Assembly (NCBI GenBank): GCA_017428485.1 | Contig: JAFRQT010000020.1 | Location: 1 to 34,607 of the forward strand | Reading direction: 5' to 3' | DNA: 34,607 bases | Source of the DNA: Bacilli bacterium | GTDB taxonomy: Bacteria > Bacillota_I > Bacilli_A > RF39 > UBA660 | In this document: piece by piece, positions 30,462-34,607 of the stretch | Numbering within the stretch: position 1 is the stretch's first letter | How the letters are laid out: every line of letters begins with the position of its first letter | Position numbers and translations under genes: made by a program | The notes under the pieces: generated by a model | Databases searched by the model: none | Seen by the model: the letters and a program-made list of their open reading frames with translations, nothing else | What the model was told of the DNA's origin: nothing

Positions 30462-33400
30462 ATGAGAAAAACAAGAAATTATATAATAGCGTTAGTATTT
30501 ATAGCGATAACATTTGTTAGCGTATCTTTTGCAGCGTTTAATACAAGACTATATATAAGTGGAAGTGGAATGTTAAGAGCCCAAGCAGATATAAGAGTTA
30601 TAGGGATAGAGAATAGTGGATATTATGGAAATGCAATAGAGAACTATAATCCAAACTATGATGTAGATAAAACGAACACATCAGTAGACTTGCCAACAAG
30701 CAATTCAAAAGTAGAATATGAAGTAACGATAAAGAACTATGGAGATAGAGTATTCTTGCCAGAGATAAAAGTACTAAGTGACGTAGGGCCAAATGTAATA
30801 ATAACGATAAGTGACGGAGAACATACATATACATTACCAGATGATGATATGGCATATGAATTTGCCCCAAACGAAGAGAAGACATTTACAATAACAATAA
30901 GTAATAAGCCAGGTACAACAAATAATGACATAGTAGTAAGCTTAGATTACGAATTTGTATATGATGAAGTGACAGCACCAATAATAGAATTAACGCAGGA
31001 TAGAACAAAAGTACAATTATTGCAAGCAGGGACAAGTACATTTAGTGTTGATCATTATGAATACTATGTAAGTACAAGTAGTACAGCACCAGGAGAAAAT
31101 ACACAAGCAAGTGGAACAACAAGTGATAAAGTAAATACAAGTAGTATAAATCAGGGACACTTCTATATCTGGTATAGAACAGTATCAGAGAAAAACACAA
31201 AGAGTGACTGGAGTAATAGAGTAGAAGTAACAAAAGCGTTTACATTAACGTATAATTGTGAATATACATGTAATCCAGGAAGTATAACAAAAGATTATAA
31301 TACAGCATGGGGAACATTATGTGCACCAACGAAGACAGGAAACACATTTGAAGGATGGTATACCCAACCAAATGGAAATGGAACAAAAGTAACTTCAACA
31401 AGTAAAGCATTAGCAAATATAACAGTATATTGTAATTTTGAAGTAAATAAATATACAGTCACATTACATGGAAATGGAAATGGGGCAACATTTAGTTTAG
31501 CGCAAGGTGTAACAGGATGGACATTAAGTGAATCAAATACAAAAGCGACAAAAGAGGTATATTATAATAATCCAGTAGCGAACTTGCCAACGGCAACAAG
31601 AAACGGATATACATTTGTAAAATATAATACAAGTGCGACAGGAAATGGAACAGATGTAACAGCAGAGACAATGATGGGAACAACAGGAGTAGTAGGATAT
31701 GCAATATGGCATGATTCAGAAAAACCAGTATGTACATGGTCAAGTGCGCCAACAGTAGCATATGGAAGTACATCAACAGTAGAGTTAACATGTACAGATA
31801 ATGATTCAATGGCGAGCCAGACATTAAATGCAAGTAATTTCACAACAAGTAATTCAAGCATAGTAACAGTTTCAAATGTAAGTGCCCCAACACAAGTAAC
31901 AGGAGGATATAAATATACAGTAACATTAAGAGGAACAGGAGCAGGAGCATATACAATAGACTTAAATGCAGCAAGCATTCAAGATACAGCAGGAAATAAG
32001 AATGAGAAAACAACATTGAGTGGAAGCGTGAATGCAAAAGGAGTAACAGCAAGTATTAATACATGTACAGAAAGAGAATATAATGGACAAGCAGGGGTTG
32101 AATGTACATTAAGTTTAACAGGCGTTGAAAGTGGAGATAGTGTAACAGCGAGTGGAACATGTTCAGCAAGTGATGCAGCAGTAGCAAATAATAAAACAGT
32201 AACATGTACAAATATTACATTAAGTGGAAATGATAGTGGAGAATATTCATTATCAAGTACAACTGCAACAAAAACAAATACAGTAAATATAGCAAAGAAA
32301 ACAGTAACAGTATCATTTGATACATGTACAGCAAAGACATATGATGGAAATACAGATGCAACATGTACATTTACAGTTAATGGACTTGTAGGAAGTGAAA
32401 ATGCATCAGCAAATGCAACATGTAATTATGATGATGCAGATGCGAAAGAAAATAAAACAATAACATGTACAAGTTTCACACTAACAGGAACAAATAAAGA
32501 TAATTATAATTCAAGTACAACAACATTAACAATGAGTACAGGAACAATAAATAAAAAAGATGTAAGCGTTTCTTGGGGAAGTACAACAGCATTCACATAT
32601 AATGGAAATCCACAAGCACCAACAGCGAGCGTAACAACAGGAGTAACTGGAGAAACAATGACAGTTACAAGAACACAAGAGACAAATGCTAGCGAGAATG
32701 CATACACTTCAACAGCAAGTTGCGACAGTGTAAGTGGTGGAAGAGCAAAATGTTCAAATTACAATCTAACAAATAAAACAAAATCTTATACAATAGGGAA
32801 GAAAAATGCAACAATAACAATAACTCCTCAAACAGTAAATTATGATGGAAGCACTCATACAACAAGCGCAAGTGCTGATTCTGGAGTAACACCAAGCTTA
32901 CTATACTATATAGATAGTAACTGTAGTACTAGTACAACAACAGCCAATAGTGGAGCAAGTAGTACAAATGGAGCACCAAAAGATGCAAAAACATATTATG
33001 TAACAGCGACAACAGCAGCAAACACAAACTATAATGCAGGAAGTAAGAACTGTACATTAGGATTAACAATAAATAAAAAAGATGTAAGCGTTTCTTGGGG
33101 AAGTACAACAGCATTCACATATAATGGAAATCCACAAGCACCAACTGCAAGCGTAACAACAGGAGTAACTGGAGAAACAATGACAGTTACAAGAACACAA
33201 GAGACAAATGCAAGCGAGAATGCATACACTTCAACAGCAAGTTGTAACAGTGTAAGTGGTGGAAGAGCAAAATGTGAAAACTATAATTTAACAGGTAATA
33301 CAAAATCTTATACAATAGGAAAAGCCTCATGTACATTAACAACGACAGCAAAGACAATAAAGACAGGAGCAACATTAACATTAAGTACAGCAGCAAATAA

Positions 33401-34607
33401 TGCAAAAGGAACATTAAGCTATGCATTAAAGAGCGGAGGAAATAATACAACAACAGCAAGTACAATAAGTAATGGAGTATTAACTGCAGGAGCAATGAGC
33501 GCAAGCAGTGATGATGACCAAACAGTAGATGTAACAATCACAGATGCAGGAAATGATAACTATAATGGATGTTCAAAAGACGTAGCAATAACAGTACAAA
33601 AGAAAGATAGTACTCTAACAGCAAATAATCAAACAGTATATGTAAATAGCACAACAGCATTAACAAGCCTAGTAACGGGTAATAATGGTGGATCTTTGAG
33701 TGCAACAAAAGGAACAGATAATGAAGGCGGAACAAAGGCAACAATAAGTAATGGAAACTTTGTAGCAGGAACATTATCAGCAAGTGATGATGCGAATAAG
33801 ACAGTAACAATAACAGTAACAAGTGCAAGAACAACAACAGTAAAAGAGGGAAGTGCAACAGTTACAGTAACAGTACAAAAATATACAAGAAGCTTAAGTA
33901 TAACAACTCCAACATCAAATCAAGAAGTAGAATATAATAAGAGCATAACAGGAGCAACAAGTAATGGAGGAAGTGGAGGAACACCAAGTACAAGCATTAC
34001 ATATACAAGTAGTAATACAAATGCATTTACTGTAAGCGGAAGTACAATAACAGCAGTAGGAGCAAGTGGAGCACAATCAACAATCACAGCAACAAGAGCA
34101 GGAAGTGCGACAGTAAAAGCAGCAACATCAAGTGGAGTAGTAGTAAAAGTAAAGAAAAATATAGACTGCCCGATGACAGTAAGTAATGCAACAATGTATA
34201 CAGGCTCTTCACTAGATGTAAGTACAAAAGCAAGCAATAATAAAGGTACAGTAACATGTACAATAAAGACAAATGGAACAACAACAGCGAGTACAATAAG
34301 TGGATGTACACTAACAGCAGGGGCAATGAGTACAGAGAATGATACAGATCAAAGCGTAGTAGTAACATTAACAGATGCAGGAGATAATTATTATGCAAGT
34401 TGTTCAAAAGATGTAACATTAACAGTACAAAAATATACAAGGACATTATCATGGAATAGTGGAACACCAGCAGCAAGTTCAACATTAACATATGGAACAA
34501 GTTATACAGCAACAGCAAGTGCGAGTGGAAGTGGAGGAACAGCAGGAAGTATAAGTTATTCAAGTAATAACACAAGTGGAGCAACAATTAATCAAACCAG
34601 TGGAGCA
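30462..34607 (+). CDS. Large secreted repeat-rich surface protein, 3'-truncated by window edge
   Basis: GGAGG precedes the ATG by 5 bp, and the frame is open for 1,382 codons to the window end. Residues 1-24 are a signal peptide (MRKTRNYIIALVFIAITFVS, then VSFA before the expected cut). An N-terminal beta domain follows (to about 165), then an Fn3-like stretch and two InlB/Flg_new-like modules (GNTFEGWYTQPNGNGTKV and TRNGYTFVKYNTSATGNGT, about 260-410). An Ig-like segment and several YDG- and MBG-like modules come next (CTEREYNGQAGVECTLSL, CTAKTYDGNTDATCTFTV). One 174-residue unit is duplicated. Thr, Ser and Asn dominate. Many modules carry paired Cys, rare in Gram-positive surface repeats. 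A cell-wall anchor, if any, lies beyond the window. An adhesin or S-layer-like role is inferred. Confidence 0.88.
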   Translation, partial: MRKTRNYIIALVFIAITFVSVSFAAFNTRLYISGSGMLRAQADIRVIGIENSGYYGNAIENYNPNYDVDKTNTSVDLPTSNSKVEYEVTIKNYGDRVFLPEIKVLSDVGPNVIITISDGEHTYTLPDDDMAYEFAPNEEKTFTITISNKPGTTNNDIVVSLDYEFVYDEVTAPIIELTQDRTKVQLLQAGTSTFSVDHYEYYVSTSSTAPGENTQASGTTSDKVNTSSINQGHFYIWYRTVSEKNTKSDWSNRVEVTKAFTLTYNCEYTCNPGSITKDYNTAWGTLCAPTKTGNTFEGWYTQPNGNGTKVTSTSKALANITVYCNFEVNKYTVTLHGNGNGATFSLAQGVTGWTLSESNTKATKEVYYNNPVANLPTATRNGYTFVKYNTSATGNGTDVTAETMMGTTGVVGYAIWHDSEKPVCTWSSAPTVAYGSTSTVELTCTDNDSMASQTLNASNFTTSNSSIVTVSNVSAPTQVTGGYKYTVTLRGTGAGAYTIDLNAASIQDTAGNKNEKTTLSGSVNAKGVTASINTCTEREYNGQAGVECTLSLTGVESGDSVTASGTCSASDAAVANNKTVTCTNITLSGNDSGEYSLSSTTATKTNTVNIAKKTVTVSFDTCTAKTYDGNTDATCTFTVNGLVGSENASANATCNYDDADAKENKTITCTSFTLTGTNKDNYNSSTTTLTMSTGTINKKDVSVSWGSTTAFTYNGNPQAPTASVTTGVTGETMTVTRTQETNASENAYTSTASCDSVSGGRAKCSNYNLTNKTKSYTIGKKNATITITPQTVNYDGSTHTTSASADSGVTPSLLYYIDSNCSTSTTTANSGASSTNGAPKDAKTYYVTATTAANTNYNAGSKNCTLGLTINKKDVSVSWGSTTAFTYNGNPQAPTASVTTGVTGETMTVTRTQETNASENAYTSTASCNSVSGGRAKCENYNLTGNTKSYTIGKASCTLTTTAKTIKTGATLTLSTAANNAKGTLSYALKSGGNNTTTASTISNGVLTAGAMSASSDDDQTVDVTITDAGNDNYNGCSKDVAITVQKKDSTLTANNQTVYVNSTTALTSLVTGNNGGSLSATKGTDNEGGTKATISNGNFVAGTLSASDDANKTVTITVTSARTTTVKEGSATVTVTVQKYTRSLSITTPTSNQEVEYNKSITGATSNGGSGGTPSTSITYTSSNTNAFTVSGSTITAVGASGAQSTITATRAGSATVKAATSSGVVVKVKKNIDCPMTVSNATMYTGSSLDVSTKASNNKGTVTCTIKTNGTTTASTISGCTLTAGAMSTENDTDQSVVVTLTDAGDNYYASCSKDVTLTVQKYTRTLSWNSGTPAASSTLTYGTSYTATASASGSGGTAGSISYSSNNTSGATINQTSGA
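32543..32797 (+). repeat. Intragenic 255-bp repeat, copy 1
   Basis: It encodes NKKDVSVSWGSTTAFTYNGN, ASVTTGVTGETMTVTRTQET, NAYTSTASC and SYTIG. The second copy lies exactly 522 bp (174 codons) downstream and is near-identical, differing mostly near the end (CSNYNLTNKT against CENYNLTGNT). Confidence 0.9.
33065..33319 (+). repeat. Intragenic 255-bp repeat, copy 2
   Basis: The second copy of the surface-protein repeat. Several substitutions near the front are synonymous (GCG/GCA, GCT/GCA), while those near the end change residues. This suggests a fairly recent duplication or gene conversion. Confidence 0.9.

Noticed and set aside
32543..33319. CRISPR-like or mobile-element repeats
   Set aside because: The repeat units are in frame within one coding sequence, long and separated by coding modules. 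There are no short identical repeats with unique spacers and no transposase.
30598..34587. Many leucine-rich open frames on the minus strand
   Set aside because: They are shadows of the T-poor, A-ending-codon surface-protein gene on the + strand. They lack SD sequences and show only low-complexity Leu/Ser/Tyr sequence.
1..34607. Mycoplasma-type code (TGA as Trp)
   Set aside because: The strong AT bias raised the question, but conserved Trp positions are TGG and several genes with full-length matches end in TGA.

Overview
The window is a very AT-rich stretch in which every convincing gene lies on the + strand. It uses the standard bacterial code: TGG encodes Trp throughout and many genes end in TGA. 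Strong SD sequences, short intrinsic terminators that often overlap stop codons, the L21-Prp-L27 operon with a cleavable L27 leader, LCP and VanZ proteins, a CotY/CotZ-like spore-coat protein and frequent TTG starts all point to a low-GC Bacillota. An uncultured gut lineage is likely, but that placement is inference.

Layout. (1) 1-621: the 3' part of a dinD-like gene, cut by the window edge. (2) 630-1669: rplU-prp-rpmA with an L21 leader RNA. (3) 1691-4845: a DUF3048 lipoprotein, a VanZ-like membrane protein and an LCP wall-polymer ligase. (4) 4921-5386: a Cys-rich CotY/CotZ-like protein. (5) 5429-17391: a Wzx/Wzy-type surface polysaccharide operon. It holds an initiating sugar-phosphate transferase, a UDP-glucuronate 4-epimerase-like enzyme, an Alg14/Alg13-like split glycosyltransferase, two GT4 transferases, two TupA-like ATP-grasp proteins, a DUF1919 protein, a polymerase fused to a hexapeptide acyltransferase, a flippase and an acyltransferase-3. 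(6) 17369-18614: ugd from its own promoter. (7) 18639-23783: an island of conflict genes, comprising a small unknown gene with an OLD-like ATPase/TOPRIM nuclease, a HigB-like toxin broken by a frameshift with its XRE-ImmA/IrrE antitoxin, and an MqsR-like toxin with a three-domain antitoxin (MqsA-type zinc finger, HTH, SocA/Panacea domain). (8) 23814-25027: rfbB and a 40-residue membrane peptide. (9) 25043-27257: an operon of three diverged paralogues of a family I do not recognise. (10) 27277-30338: topA, a small HEXXH protein and an HU gene. (11) 30378 to the right edge: the first 1,382 codons of a secreted, repeat-rich surface protein that continues outside the window.

How it fits together. 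The polysaccharide genes could make, polymerise, acylate and export a uronic-acid polymer. Ugd supplies UDP-glucuronate, the CapI-like epimerase supplies UDP-galacturonate, and the TupA-like ATP-grasp proteins could amidate uronic acids, as in teichuronopeptides. The upstream LCP protein could attach the product to peptidoglycan. The conflict-gene island lies between two nucleotide-sugar genes (ugd and rfbB), which suggests insertion into a cell-surface locus. The best candidates for undescribed biology are the three-paralogue operon, the small-protein/OLD-like pair, the MqsR/MqsA-SocA hybrid, the polymerase-acyltransferase fusion and the cysteine-bearing repeat adhesin.
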